From an uncultured Paracoccaceae bacterium (lineage in GTDB: Bacteria; Pseudomonadota; Alphaproteobacteria; Rhodobacterales; Rhodobacteraceae): a stretch of 64,000 bases of DNA. The DNA is taken from contig CANMAI010000001.1 of the NCBI GenBank assembly GCA_947495795.1, positions 620,001-684,000 on the forward strand. The letters are read 5' to 3'. Made by a program: the position numbers and the translations under genes. The notes under the pieces were generated by a model, which ran no database searches, was not told where the DNA came from, and worked only from the letters and a program-made list of their open reading frames with translations. This document shows positions 36,711-44,227 of the stretch, piece by piece. Within the stretch, counting starts at the first letter, position 1. Each line of letters begins with the position of its first letter.

Positions 36711-37592
36711 GTGTCACTGCTTCTTGAAGTGCTGCAAATCGTGGCGCCAGTGTTCATTCTGGCGGGCATTGGCTTTGTGTGGGTCAAGCTCGGGCTGGAA
36801 TACCGTGTTCAGTTCGTCACCCGCCTCGCGATGACGCTGGCAATCCCCTGCCTCATCTTCGTGGCCCTTGTCGAAACCGAGATCAACCCTGCAGCGCTGC
36901 GCGATACGGCCCTTGCAACTCTGGTCGCTTATGGCGCGCTCGGGGCCGGGCTTCTCGTCTTCTGCTGGCTTTTCCGCCTCCAGATACGCACGTTCTGGGC
37001 CCCTCTGACTTTCGGCAACACGGGCAATCTTGGCCTTCCGCTCGCATTCTTTGCCTTCGGGCCGGAAGGCTTCGGTTTTGCTGTCGTCATCTTCGCCATC
37101 ATGGCGGTGCTTTCCTTTACCATTGGCATCTACGCCGTCTCTGGCGGCGGATCACTGCTGAACGCAATCAAGGAGCCCATGGTGGGCGCCACGTTGCTGG
37201 GCGGCCTCTTTCTCGTCATGAACTGGTCGCTCCCCGAATGGTCCATGAACACGCTGGAGCTGATCGGCCAGATGGGCATCCCCCTGATGCTCGTCACCCT
37301 CGGTGTCGCCATTTCCCGCCTGCACCCCGGGGCCATCCTGCGCGCCACAATTCTCAGCATTCTCAAACTCATCGCCTGTTTCGCCGTGGCCCTCTGGGCG
37401 GGCCTCCAGTTTGACCTTGATCGTATCGCTCTCGCCGTGCTGGTTCTGCAGGTCACCACGCCCGTCGCCGTCACCTCCTACATGCTGGCAGAGAAATATG
37501 AGGCCAACGCGACGGAGGTGGCAGGCCTTGTCGTTGTCTCCACTCTCCTATCTGTGATCGCAATTCCGCTGATCCTTGCACTTTTCCTCTGA
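36711..37592 (+). CDS. AEC-family transporter (auxin efflux carrier/malonate type)
   Basis: A 293-residue inner-membrane carrier with about ten hydrophobic segments in two inverted sets. FGNTGNLGLPLAFFAFG (about residue 101) has the conserved NxGxxG(L)P motif of the family's first crossover, and VTTPVAVTSYMLAEKY near the C terminus marks the second. Substrates in this family include malonate and other organic anions; not predictable here. It starts with GTG after GAGGATC. Confidence 0.86.
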   Translation: MSLLLEVLQIVAPVFILAGIGFVWVKLGLEYRVQFVTRLAMTLAIPCLIFVALVETEINPAALRDTALATLVAYGALGAGLLVFCWLFRLQIRTFWAPLTFGNTGNLGLPLAFFAFGPEGFGFAVVIFAIMAVLSFTIGIYAVSGGGSLLNAIKEPMVGATLLGGLFLVMNWSLPEWSMNTLELIGQMGIPLMLVTLGVAISRLHPGAILRATILSILKLIACFAVALWAGLQFDLDRIALAVLVLQVTTPVAVTSYMLAEKYEANATEVAGLVVVSTLLSVIAIPLILALFL

Positions 37593-37688
37593 GTTTTCCT
37601 TCCCCTACGCCTTGTTTTAAGGCATTCTGCCGACAGACGCGGAAAACCGTGCGCAACGAGCAGTGAAATAAATTGAGGTATTCAGGCA

Positions 37689-38258
37689 ATGTCCCGCTTT
37701 GCCCTACTGATGCTTTTGGTGCTGACAGCCTGTTCAGCCAGCCAAGGCCCGCCGAGAGATGTGGAAAACGCCTGCGCGATCAAGCGAGACAGGCCCGCGT
37801 GGTTCAAGGCCATGAACCGCACGGAGGCCCGCTACGGTGCGCCGGTACATGTGCAACTCGCGACGCTTTATCAGGAGAGCACGTTCCGGCCCGATGCCCG
37901 AACCCCGCGCAAATGGTTCCTCGGCTTCATTCCCAACGGGCGGGTCAGCAGCGCTTACGGATATTCTCAGGCTTTGGATGGTACATGGGATGAATATCGC
38001 CAGAAAACCGGAAATCGCCGCGCCAAGCGCAACAATTTCCGAGATTCCTCTGACTTCATGGGCTGGTACATGCAGCGCTCACTGCAACTCAACGGCATCC
38101 CGATGGAAGACGCCTACAATCAGTACCTCGCCTACCACGATGGCCACACAGGCTACCGCCGTGGCAGCTACCGCCGCAAAGGATGGCTGATGAACACGGC
38201 GCGCCGGGTGGAAGCACGGGCGCAGCGCTATCAGGAGCAACTGGCTTTCTGCTCTTAG
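37689..38258 (+). CDS. Lytic transglycosylase-like lipoprotein
   Basis: A 189-residue lipoprotein: MSRFALLMLLVLTAC has the lipobox LTAC with Cys15. The mature domain has ATLYQESTFRPDARTP, with Glu in the position of the catalytic acid of SLT-type transglycosylases, followed by SAYGYSQALDGTWDEY and YLAYHDGHTGYRRGSY. It would cut peptidoglycan from the outer membrane side. The sequence places it near the MltC/EmtA-like SLT group, but it is short. It has its own promoter gap after the AEC gene. Confidence 0.8.
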   Translation: MSRFALLMLLVLTACSASQGPPRDVENACAIKRDRPAWFKAMNRTEARYGAPVHVQLATLYQESTFRPDARTPRKWFLGFIPNGRVSSAYGYSQALDGTWDEYRQKTGNRRAKRNNFRDSSDFMGWYMQRSLQLNGIPMEDAYNQYLAYHDGHTGYRRGSYRRKGWLMNTARRVEARAQRYQEQLAFCS

Positions 38259-38291
38259 CCAGCCTGAGGGTCGGATGACGCACAAAGCGCT

Positions 38292-38519
38292 TCAGGTCTT
38301 CACCTTGCAGGTGCTCAGGCCAAGCATGGCGTAGATGGAACACATCCCCGTCACGGCAGTCACCAGCAGCATCGCCGATACCACGCCCAGCACGATCAGC
38401 GGCAGACCGGTGAGCGCGCCGGTCACCCACATATAGGCAAAGACAGCAAAGGGCACGGCGCGAAGAACGCGGTCAAACGCGCCCACGTTGCGGGTGGTGA
38501 GCTTTTTCCAGAGTGACAT
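38292..38519 (-). CDS. Small inner-membrane protein, DUF2892 type
   Basis: A 75-residue protein with two hydrophobic segments (AVPFAVFAYMWVTGALTG and IVLGVVSAMLLVTAVTGMCSIYAMLG). The CSIYAMLGLSTCK ending, with two cysteines, is typical of the DUF2892/YgaP membrane module. The function is unknown, possibly linked to sulfur or thiol handling. The start MSLWKKL follows AAAGGAG. It lies 13 bases downstream of the SRPBCC gene on the same strand, so the two form a small operon. Confidence 0.85.
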   Translation of the reverse strand: MSLWKKLTTRNVGAFDRVLRAVPFAVFAYMWVTGALTGLPLIVLGVVSAMLLVTAVTGMCSIYAMLGLSTCKVKT

Positions 38520-38532
38520 GGTGTTTCTCCTT

Positions 38533-38958
38533 TCAAGTTTTGTGATGGCTGGCAAGGCTTTCGAGGCCGGCGCGGTACATGCCCGAGATCATTTCCACAA
38601 GCTGGGCGGCGGCCTCAGGTTCTGCGCTGAACTGCGCGTCCCATGTTACGTGCGATCCCTGATCAACAGGATCTATGCGGATCGTTCCCACCACATCTGC
38701 GGCTGGCAGTGGATGCCGGTCGATCGCATAGATAAAGGTCCGGGTTCCTGCGTCACGTACCAAAATACGCTCCTGCAATTCACCGCCATCGCGCATCACG
38801 CAAAACCGGGTTGGCTGATCTCCCGAGGCATCCACCACAGATCGGGAGATCAGGCCCGGATACCACTCCTCCATCCCCGTCATCCGGGCGATGGTGGGCC
38901 AGAGCTTTTCGGCAGGCACCTCAATAAGACGGGTGGCTTCGGCACGGCAATGCTGCAT
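38533..38958 (-). CDS. SRPBCC (START-like) family protein
   Basis: A 141-residue helix-grip fold protein: ATRLIEVPAEKLWPTIARMTGMEEWYPGL and a C-terminal long helix (AAQLVEMISGMYRAGLESL) are the family pattern. Such proteins bind hydrophobic ligands in a deep pocket. The start MQHCRAEATR was chosen because GGAGAG lies five bases upstream. It is divergent from a LysR regulator across 112 bases, a common arrangement in which the regulator controls the neighbour. Confidence 0.82.
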   Translation of the reverse strand: MQHCRAEATRLIEVPAEKLWPTIARMTGMEEWYPGLISRSVVDASGDQPTRFCVMRDGGELQERILVRDAGTRTFIYAIDRHPLPAADVVGTIRIDPVDQGSHVTWDAQFSAEPEAAAQLVEMISGMYRAGLESLASHHKT

Positions 38959-39070
38959 CTTTCTCTCCATTACTGTTCTGTCGTCGGACTGAATACATCT
39001 TGCGGTAAGGCCTATAAATCGTCCAAAATACAACTCATTGGTGCGTAAATGGACCAAAGAGGAGTCAATA

Positions 39071-39937
39071 ATGGATTGGGAGGACTTTCGCCTTTTCAGC
39101 ATTCTGGGGAGTGCCACCACCCTGCGCGCCGCCGCAGCGCGGGCAGGCATCAGCCACTCCACCCTCTCGCGCCGGATGGAAACACTGGAGGCCCGCGTCG
39201 GCGCCCGCCTTTTCATCCGCGGGCCGCGCGGTTTTGAACTGACGGAGGAGGGTGTGTCTCTCCGGTCTGCTGTCGCCAAAGCATCCGACGCGTTTGACAC
39301 CGGCCTGCGTGGCATTACGGGCGCAGACAAGGAGATGCGCGGCGTGATCCGGATCACGCTGCCTGATTTCATCGCCTATTACGGGCTCTTGCAGCAGATG
39401 GCATCGTTTCAGGATCTGCATCCCAACATCAACCTGCAGGTTGATATCTCCTACGATACGGCCGACCTGACGCGCAGGGAGGCCGATATCGCGATCCGGC
39501 TCGTCGGGATCGGACAATCTCCCGATGATACGCTGGTGGGGCGCAAGGTCGCTCAAAGCCATGCTTCCGGTTATGCCAGCAGGGCCTATCTGGCGGAGCA
39601 CGATCTGAGCGATCCATCCGGCGGCGCAGTCTGGCTTGGGTGGGCACCGGATACGCCGCAAAGCTGGATTGCAGACACCCCCTATCCCCATCTGCTCGCG
39701 CGCGGTTCATACAATCATGCAGAGCTTCAGCACCACGCAGCACGCGCAGGCCTTGGCCTCAGTTATCTGCCGGTCTCGATCGGCGAGGCGGACCCGGATC
39801 TCGTTCGTCTTCCCGGGATGGTTCCCAAGCCTGCCCGCGATATCTGGGTGCTGACCCATGCGGATCTCAGAAAGACAGAGCGCCTGAGAGTGTTTCGCAA
39901 ATGGATAGGTGAGGCAATCACTGCCGCAAACTTCTGA
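39071..39937 (+). CDS. LysR-family transcriptional regulator
   Basis: A 288-residue regulator with N-terminal winged helix (FRLFSILGSATTLRAAAARAGISHSTLSRRMETLEARVGARLF) and a periplasmic-binding-like effector domain. The start is chosen for GAGGAG seven bases upstream. It is divergent from the SRPBCC-DUF2892 pair, which are its most likely targets. The ligand is unknown. Confidence 0.9.
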   Translation: MDWEDFRLFSILGSATTLRAAAARAGISHSTLSRRMETLEARVGARLFIRGPRGFELTEEGVSLRSAVAKASDAFDTGLRGITGADKEMRGVIRITLPDFIAYYGLLQQMASFQDLHPNINLQVDISYDTADLTRREADIAIRLVGIGQSPDDTLVGRKVAQSHASGYASRAYLAEHDLSDPSGGAVWLGWAPDTPQSWIADTPYPHLLARGSYNHAELQHHAARAGLGLSYLPVSIGEADPDLVRLPGMVPKPARDIWVLTHADLRKTERLRVFRKWIGEAITAANF

Positions 39938-40322
39938 GATGGAAGATTGTCAAACGTCGCGCACCATTGCCTCTATGCGGTCAATCATCTGACTGCTCTC
40001 AAGAGGCTGTGTCACTCTATATTGGTTTGAACACCAAGCATTCCTGGCTCAGACCTGACCTTCAGCACGATTTAGGCCAAGATCAGCGGTGTGGACTTTA
40101 CCATCATTCGTTTTTCGCGCTTCGCTGACGCAGCATCGCTTTGCGCATGCGGCGGGCTTTCTGCTGCATTGCAAGCAAAGTCTCCAGAACGGACATTCAA
40201 TGCGCTGCTGAGCTACATATTCAAACCGTGCTTTCTGCGCAGACTTGGTTGGGCGCAGTGAATGCCCCATAAGTCCGCGCGGAAGGTGATCTTTCCATAT
40301 CACTTGCCTCTTGCGCCCATTT
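39938..40322. other. 385-base stretch without a supported gene
   Basis: It lies between the LysR gene and the convergent small membrane protein gene. A frame on the minus strand (40049-40378) is open but Cys/Arg-rich, has no ribosome site and overlaps the neighbouring gene. It looks more like a degenerate repeat or gene relic than a working gene. No hairpin terminator was evident. Confidence 0.4.
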
Positions 40323-40619
40323 TCATACGCCAAGAAGGGATATGATGAAGAGCCACATGAAAAATGTGCTTGCGCCAATTGATATAATGCAAGCTGCTAT
40401 AACCGGCCACCATGCCCAGCGAGCTTTGGCGATCGCATAGGTGATCAGGGCCATGCTAAAGAGCGGGCCAGAGAGGCCAATGAACCATAGGAAATACTCG
40501 ATTGTTCTGGCACGGGGCTGATCCAGACCCCTCGTGACAACATAGAAGATCACGAGCAACATCAAGAATCCTGCGCCGAGGAGCAAAGGAGTATTATTGG
40601 ACTGTGATAATCTCTTCAT
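40323..40619 (-). CDS. Small three-segment membrane protein, intact paralog
   Basis: A 98-residue protein with three hydrophobic segments, near residues 11-29, 43-62 and 71-95. It matches the adjacent broken copy at 40716-41015 along its whole length: both start M(x)KLS, have PLLL(A/G)xGF, YVVTR/FAVTR, YFLW and KxWAWWxVxxACxIS. The family is not recognised. It is the last gene of a minus-strand run of small envelope proteins (40323-42779). Confidence 0.72.
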   Translation of the reverse strand: MKRLSQSNNTPLLLGAGFLMLLVIFYVVTRGLDQPRARTIEYFLWFIGLSGPLFSMALITYAIAKARWAWWPVIAACIISIGASTFFMWLFIISLLGV

Positions 40620-40715
40620 GATCGAGACGTCATTCCCCTTGGGTGATCAAAAAGATGGGTTTCTAAGGTGATCCGGCGAGTGCATGGGCAGTTTGTGGTT
40701 GTGGAACACTTATCA

Positions 40716-41015
40716 TCAAACCACCTTCGCAGCGACGACAATCATCCCAAAGTGCATCACACTGACCGCGGCCGAGATGACGCAGGCCAAAGCAACGGAC
40801 CACCATGCCCATTTCCCTGCAAAAACTCTGTACCCGATCAATGCCAGAGGAAAAGAGACACCTGATACGCAGATGACCCAGAGGAAATATCCGAATGAGA
40901 AAAACAAGCCTTAACTCAGCCGCGTCACTGCGAAAAATATGGCAATGTTCAAAACAGCAAAACCGCCAGCTAGCAACAAAGGGATGAGATTTGAATTTGG
41001 CGAAAGCTTAAACAT
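40716..41015 (-). pseudogene. Tandem paralog of the small membrane protein, interrupted by an in-frame stop
   Basis: From the ATG at 41015 the frame reads MFKLSPNSNLIPLLLAGGF..., reaches FAVTRLS and then meets TAA at 40913-40911. It continues in the same frame as GLFFSFGYFLWVICV... to a normal end at 40716. The two parts together align with the intact 98-residue neighbour at 40323-40619, so this is one gene with a nonsense mutation. A shorter product from a TTG at 40907 is possible but would lack the first membrane segment. Confidence 0.75.
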
Positions 41016-41033
41016 GCTGGGTCCACGCGGCGT

Positions 41034-41561
41034 CTAGCCTGCGATACGTGTCCAACGCCGCGGAATAGCCTGCATCTGATAGACCTGCGGCGGCTGGGTG
41101 AAGATGAGGTCCGTATCAGAGCATGTGTAAGTGCCAGTGGATATCTCCGGCCCCATTTCGGCAGGGCGTGGGGGGACCACTGACACCTGACCGTTGATGT
41201 TCATTTCCGTCACCACATCAAATGTCGTCGCCGTGATCGTAAATGTACCATTGTCGGCCTCAATCTTGGCCTCATTCTTGCCGGCCATGGTGACAGAGGC
41301 ATTCGTCCCACCCATGTCCATCGATATGGTCATGCCCTCCATATTGCTAAGCACGCTGCCGTCGGAACTGATGTCCATGATGGGGCCTGACCCAGTAACC
41401 TCACCGCCATCGATTGGCATGCCGCCTTGAGCCATCATCTCCGTCATGTCGTTCAGGTCTGCGCTCCACTGCCCGACCAGGCATTCGTCAAGCGCAAGTG
41501 CGGCTTGTGCGCTGACAATTATTGCAGCTGTGCCTGTCAGAACTGTCTTGAGAGCATTCAT
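41034..41561 (-). CDS. Secreted protein of unknown function
   Basis: A 175-residue protein with a signal peptide (MNALKTVLTGTAAIIVSAQAALA) and a mature domain starting LDECLVGQWSADLNDMTEMM. The pattern of a small lipocalin-like or beta-sandwich protein (VGQW start, alternating strands, GTYTCSDTDLIFTQP near the end with a second Cys) is suggestive but not enough to name a family. The ribosome site AAAGGAA fits the ATG. It sits 18 bases before the broken membrane protein gene and 62 bases after the 191-residue secreted protein gene. Confidence 0.72.
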   Translation of the reverse strand: MNALKTVLTGTAAIIVSAQAALALDECLVGQWSADLNDMTEMMAQGGMPIDGGEVTGSGPIMDISSDGSVLSNMEGMTISMDMGGTNASVTMAGKNEAKIEADNGTFTITATTFDVVTEMNINGQVSVVPPRPAEMGPEISTGTYTCSDTDLIFTQPPQVYQMQAIPRRWTRIAG

Positions 41562-41623
41562 TGAGGTTTCCTTTCTGAATAGTGGCATGCCGCCGAAAAA
41601 TCATTTGGTATATGTTACGGCTT

Positions 41624-42199
41624 TCAGGGCTTGTGGTCCGCAAAGCAGGTTGCAATGACATCACGGTGCGCTGTAATCTGCGCACCAAAAGCGACCGATA
41701 ATTCTGCAAGCTGTTCGCCGATCTGTTCGGAATTTAGTGCCGCGCGATAGCTGTCGGTATCGGGGTGGCCAGCGATTTCGGCCGTGAGGTTATCGAGCCG
41801 ATCCTGCGCCTGCCGGTTGGCGGGGTCGTCGGCTAGCCAGCTTGCTTTATCCTCATCGCTCCAATCGTAGGTGAAAAAGCTGTCGGGATGGTCCAGACGC
41901 GCTGGCGAGTTTTGCCACAGCCATTGAACCTGCATCCACCTGACGGCGAACCGCTGCTTTCCAGCCTGTGCTTGTAGACCGGCAAAATCGTCAAGTTGCG
42001 GCTGCTCAGCAGCAACTGTTTGCGCAAAGGCATCCTGGAAAGCGAGTTTGCTTTGCAACTCTTCTTCAAGGGCAGGTTGCAGGCAGGACCATTGCGGGGA
42101 TGCGAAACCTCCGGTTGGCAACGTCATACCAAGACAGGATAGTAGTCCCAATAGCGCGCGGCGGTTCCGTTTTGTCGCGTTGATCCGTGCGGTCATCAT
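41624..42199 (-). CDS. Secreted two-cysteine protein, paralog A
   Basis: A 191-residue protein with a basic N terminus and signal (NRRALLGLLSCLGMTLPTGGFAS). The mature part aligns clearly with the neighbouring protein at 42258-42779: SPxxxCLxPA, QDxxAQxVxAxQPxL, SPARLD/DPARLD, WSDEDKASWLADDP/WTDEDRAAWVAADP and QDRLDxLxAxxAxHPD. A Cys near each end could form a disulfide. The family is unknown. The start follows GGAGG. The two genes are separated by 58 bases and probably arose by tandem duplication. Confidence 0.75.
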   Translation of the reverse strand: MMTARINATKRNRRALLGLLSCLGMTLPTGGFASPQWSCLQPALEEELQSKLAFQDAFAQTVAAEQPQLDDFAGLQAQAGKQRFAVRWMQVQWLWQNSPARLDHPDSFFTYDWSDEDKASWLADDPANRQAQDRLDNLTAEIAGHPDTDSYRAALNSEQIGEQLAELSVAFGAQITAHRDVIATCFADHKP

Positions 42200-42257
42200 C
42201 TCGTCCTCCTTGATGTATGGACGTATTGCATTTGCGCGCGGCGGTACGGATAATTGA

Positions 42258-42779
42258 TCAATAGCACGCGGCGACACCCGCGCTCGCCTCAACCACAGGT
42301 TCGCCAAAACCTTGCGTGATTTCAAGCATCTGCGCTTGCTGCGCATCTTCACCGAGCAAGGTAAGATAGGCGTTGAGGTCCGGGTGCGCGGCCAGTTGCG
42401 CATTCAGATCATCCAGCCGGTCCTGCATTGCCGCAGCATCAGGGTCGGCGGCAACCCATGCGGCCCGATCTTCATCGGTCCAACTGAATGCGCTATGCGC
42501 CTCCAGCGTATCCAGCCGGGCCGGATCCGTTTCCCAGATCCATTCGCGCAAGGCCCGTGTCATTGTCAGGTTCTGTTTGGCCGATGCGGCGGACAGTTCC
42601 GAAACCTCTTGTAGGTCGGGTTGCGCTGCAACCACCATCTGGGCGATTTCATCTTGCAGTGCCACTTGCACCTCTATTTCACGGTCCCATGCGGGCGCGA
42701 GACAGGTCAATTCAGGGCTGGCGGCAAGTGATGCCGGAAACATAACAAGAGCGCATAACATGCAGTAGGACTTCTTCAT
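42258..42779 (-). CDS. Secreted two-cysteine protein, paralog B
   Basis: A 173-residue protein with a signal peptide (MKKSYCMLCALVMFPASLAA) and a helical, acidic mature domain, paralogous to the next gene downstream. The conserved WTDEDRAAWVAADPDAAAMQDRLDDL segment and the end Cys (AACY) are shared. The ribosome site is weak; an upstream TTG would add only three residues. It is the first gene of the minus-strand run, 39 bases after the GST gene. Confidence 0.75.
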   Translation of the reverse strand: MKKSYCMLCALVMFPASLAASPELTCLAPAWDREIEVQVALQDEIAQMVVAAQPDLQEVSELSAASAKQNLTMTRALREWIWETDPARLDTLEAHSAFSWTDEDRAAWVAADPDAAAMQDRLDDLNAQLAAHPDLNAYLTLLGEDAQQAQMLEITQGFGEPVVEASAGVAACY

Positions 42780-42818
42780 GTGAGACAAGTTTTCCGTCTT
42801 GTTTTCTCGGTAGCTTCG

Positions 42819-43484
42819 CTAGTTCAAACCAGCTTGCATCTTCTTCAGATACGCGACTTCCTGTTCAAACAATTCCGCGACGCGCTCCCTTTCCATCATC
42901 TGTTCGAAGTGGCGTATCAAGTTCGGATATTGGTCAGATTCCGGCAGATGTCGAGTATGTTTCAGATTTGCGAGTTGTGCGTAGATTGAAATATCAGCCA
43001 AAGAGTATCCGGACTGGCAAAGCCATTCCCTCTCTGACAGATAGTCTTCAAGGTATTCCAGGCACGGTGGCAACTCCTTCTGAGCCGCGCGTTTGACCCG
43101 CTCGAAATCAATAGGTTTTCCAAGTAATTGATTCACCATCAAAGGCTGAAAAAACCCTCTGCTTACCACCTCGAAAAGTGCTGTATCGGCATATTCCTCG
43201 ATCCAAAGAACTTTACCAAGCTGCTTAGGGTTCGTCGGTATCAAGTTCAGCTCCGTTCCTGCCAAACTTTGAAGATATGCACAGATCGCCGAACTGTCAT
43301 TCAGGGTGAAGCTTCCATCTCTCAGGACAGGTATCTTCCTCAGCGGACTTATCTCACCGAAGGTTTCGGGTGCCATGTAGGGGATCAACTCGATTGCTTC
43401 AAAGTCACGCCCAAGTTCCATTGCCAGGAGTGTCACCTTGCGGGTGAACGGAGATAAGAGCGATCCGTGAATTTGCATGGCCAT
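42819..43484 (-). CDS. Glutathione S-transferase family protein
   Basis: A 221-residue GST: an N-terminal thioredoxin-like domain (MQIHGSLLSPFTRKVTLLAMEL, ISPLRKIPVLRDGSFTLNDSSAICAYL, with the cis-Pro and the SS glutathione motif) and an all-helical C-terminal domain (SLADISIYAQLANL). It conjugates or reduces with glutathione; the substrate is unknown. It is divergent from the TetR gene, with two clear palindromic operators between, so TetR control is likely. The start is not marked by a strong ribosome site. Confidence 0.88.
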   Translation of the reverse strand: MAMQIHGSLLSPFTRKVTLLAMELGRDFEAIELIPYMAPETFGEISPLRKIPVLRDGSFTLNDSSAICAYLQSLAGTELNLIPTNPKQLGKVLWIEEYADTALFEVVSRGFFQPLMVNQLLGKPIDFERVKRAAQKELPPCLEYLEDYLSEREWLCQSGYSLADISIYAQLANLKHTRHLPESDQYPNLIRHFEQMMERERVAELFEQEVAYLKKMQAGLN

Positions 43485-43504
43485 AAACAATGGTTCCCGA
43501 TAAA

Positions 43505-43544
43505 TTGACAGCGTCAATATTGACTGCCAAGTTGACGATGTCAA
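43505..43544. promoter_or_regulatory. Two TTGAC-N3-GTCAA operators between GST and TetR genes
   Basis: Two perfect inverted repeats, TTGAC-AGC-GTCAA (43505-43517) and TTGAC-GAT-GTCAA (43532-43544), have centres 27 bases apart. They lie in the 69-base gap between the divergent GST and TetR genes, ending 9 bases before the TetR ATG. This is the expected place for autoregulation and for control of the GST gene. A third half-site ATTGAC lies between them. Confidence 0.75.
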
Positions 43545-43553
43545 TATAAGGGT

Positions 43554-44150
43554 ATGTCGAAGAAAAAGTTCCATCATGGAAATCTCAAGCAAGCGTTGCT
43601 CGATGCCACGCTAAAACTGATTGATGCCAAGGCAGTATCGGCAGTCACGATCCGCGCGGTCGCGGAAGAAACAGGGGTGTCCCACGCGGCGCCGGTCAAT
43701 CATTACCGGGACCGGCGCGAACTGCTCACCGCCGCTGCTAATGTCGTTTTTAACGAGATCCTAGAAATGACCGATCGGCGACTGGCCGCTTCAGATGTTC
43801 CTGTTCGCGAACGACTGTTCGCAACAGCACATGTTCTCTACGAATACGCGATGAAGCATCCAAATCGATACGCGTTTATCTGGCGCAGCGACCTAGTGGA
43901 TCATGAGAATGAAGCACTCCTGAAAACTATGGACACGCTCTACTACAAGTATTGCATTCAGGACGAGGCAAGCGCGCCCAAGACAGGCTTTGACCATGAC
44001 ACACTGGCAGTCATGATGTGGTCGATGGTGCACGGGTATGTTGATCTTCGAATGAAAGGCATGTTTGAAGAACGCAAAGACGGAGTTACGGGACAGGAAC
44101 GATTGCCGGCTATGATCGACCTTCTGAAAGGTGCGATCTTTAATGAATGA
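43554..44150 (+). CDS. TetR-family transcriptional regulator
   Basis: A 198-residue repressor with an N-terminal helix-turn-helix (LKQALLDATLKLIDAKAVSAVTIRAVAEETGVSHAAPVNHYRDRRELLTAAANVVF) and a C-terminal ligand domain. The operators TTGAC-N3-GTCAA directly upstream probably bind it and also cover the promoter of the divergent GST gene. The inducer is unknown; a GST partner hints at an electrophile or xenobiotic. Confidence 0.9.
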   Translation: MSKKKFHHGNLKQALLDATLKLIDAKAVSAVTIRAVAEETGVSHAAPVNHYRDRRELLTAAANVVFNEILEMTDRRLAASDVPVRERLFATAHVLYEYAMKHPNRYAFIWRSDLVDHENEALLKTMDTLYYKYCIQDEASAPKTGFDHDTLAVMMWSMVHGYVDLRMKGMFEERKDGVTGQERLPAMIDLLKGAIFNE

Positions 44151-44227
44151 ATTGGGTTTATCGGGCTCTGAGAGAGTAAGTCCTTTTCCTGCACAGCTAT
44201 CTATAAATAATAATCAGTGAGGGCATC

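Noticed and set aside
40049-40378. 109-codon minus-strand open frame between LysR and the small membrane protein
   Set aside because: Overlaps the start of the intergenic region and the end of a better supported gene, Cys/Arg-rich, no ribosome site; possibly a degenerate repeat.
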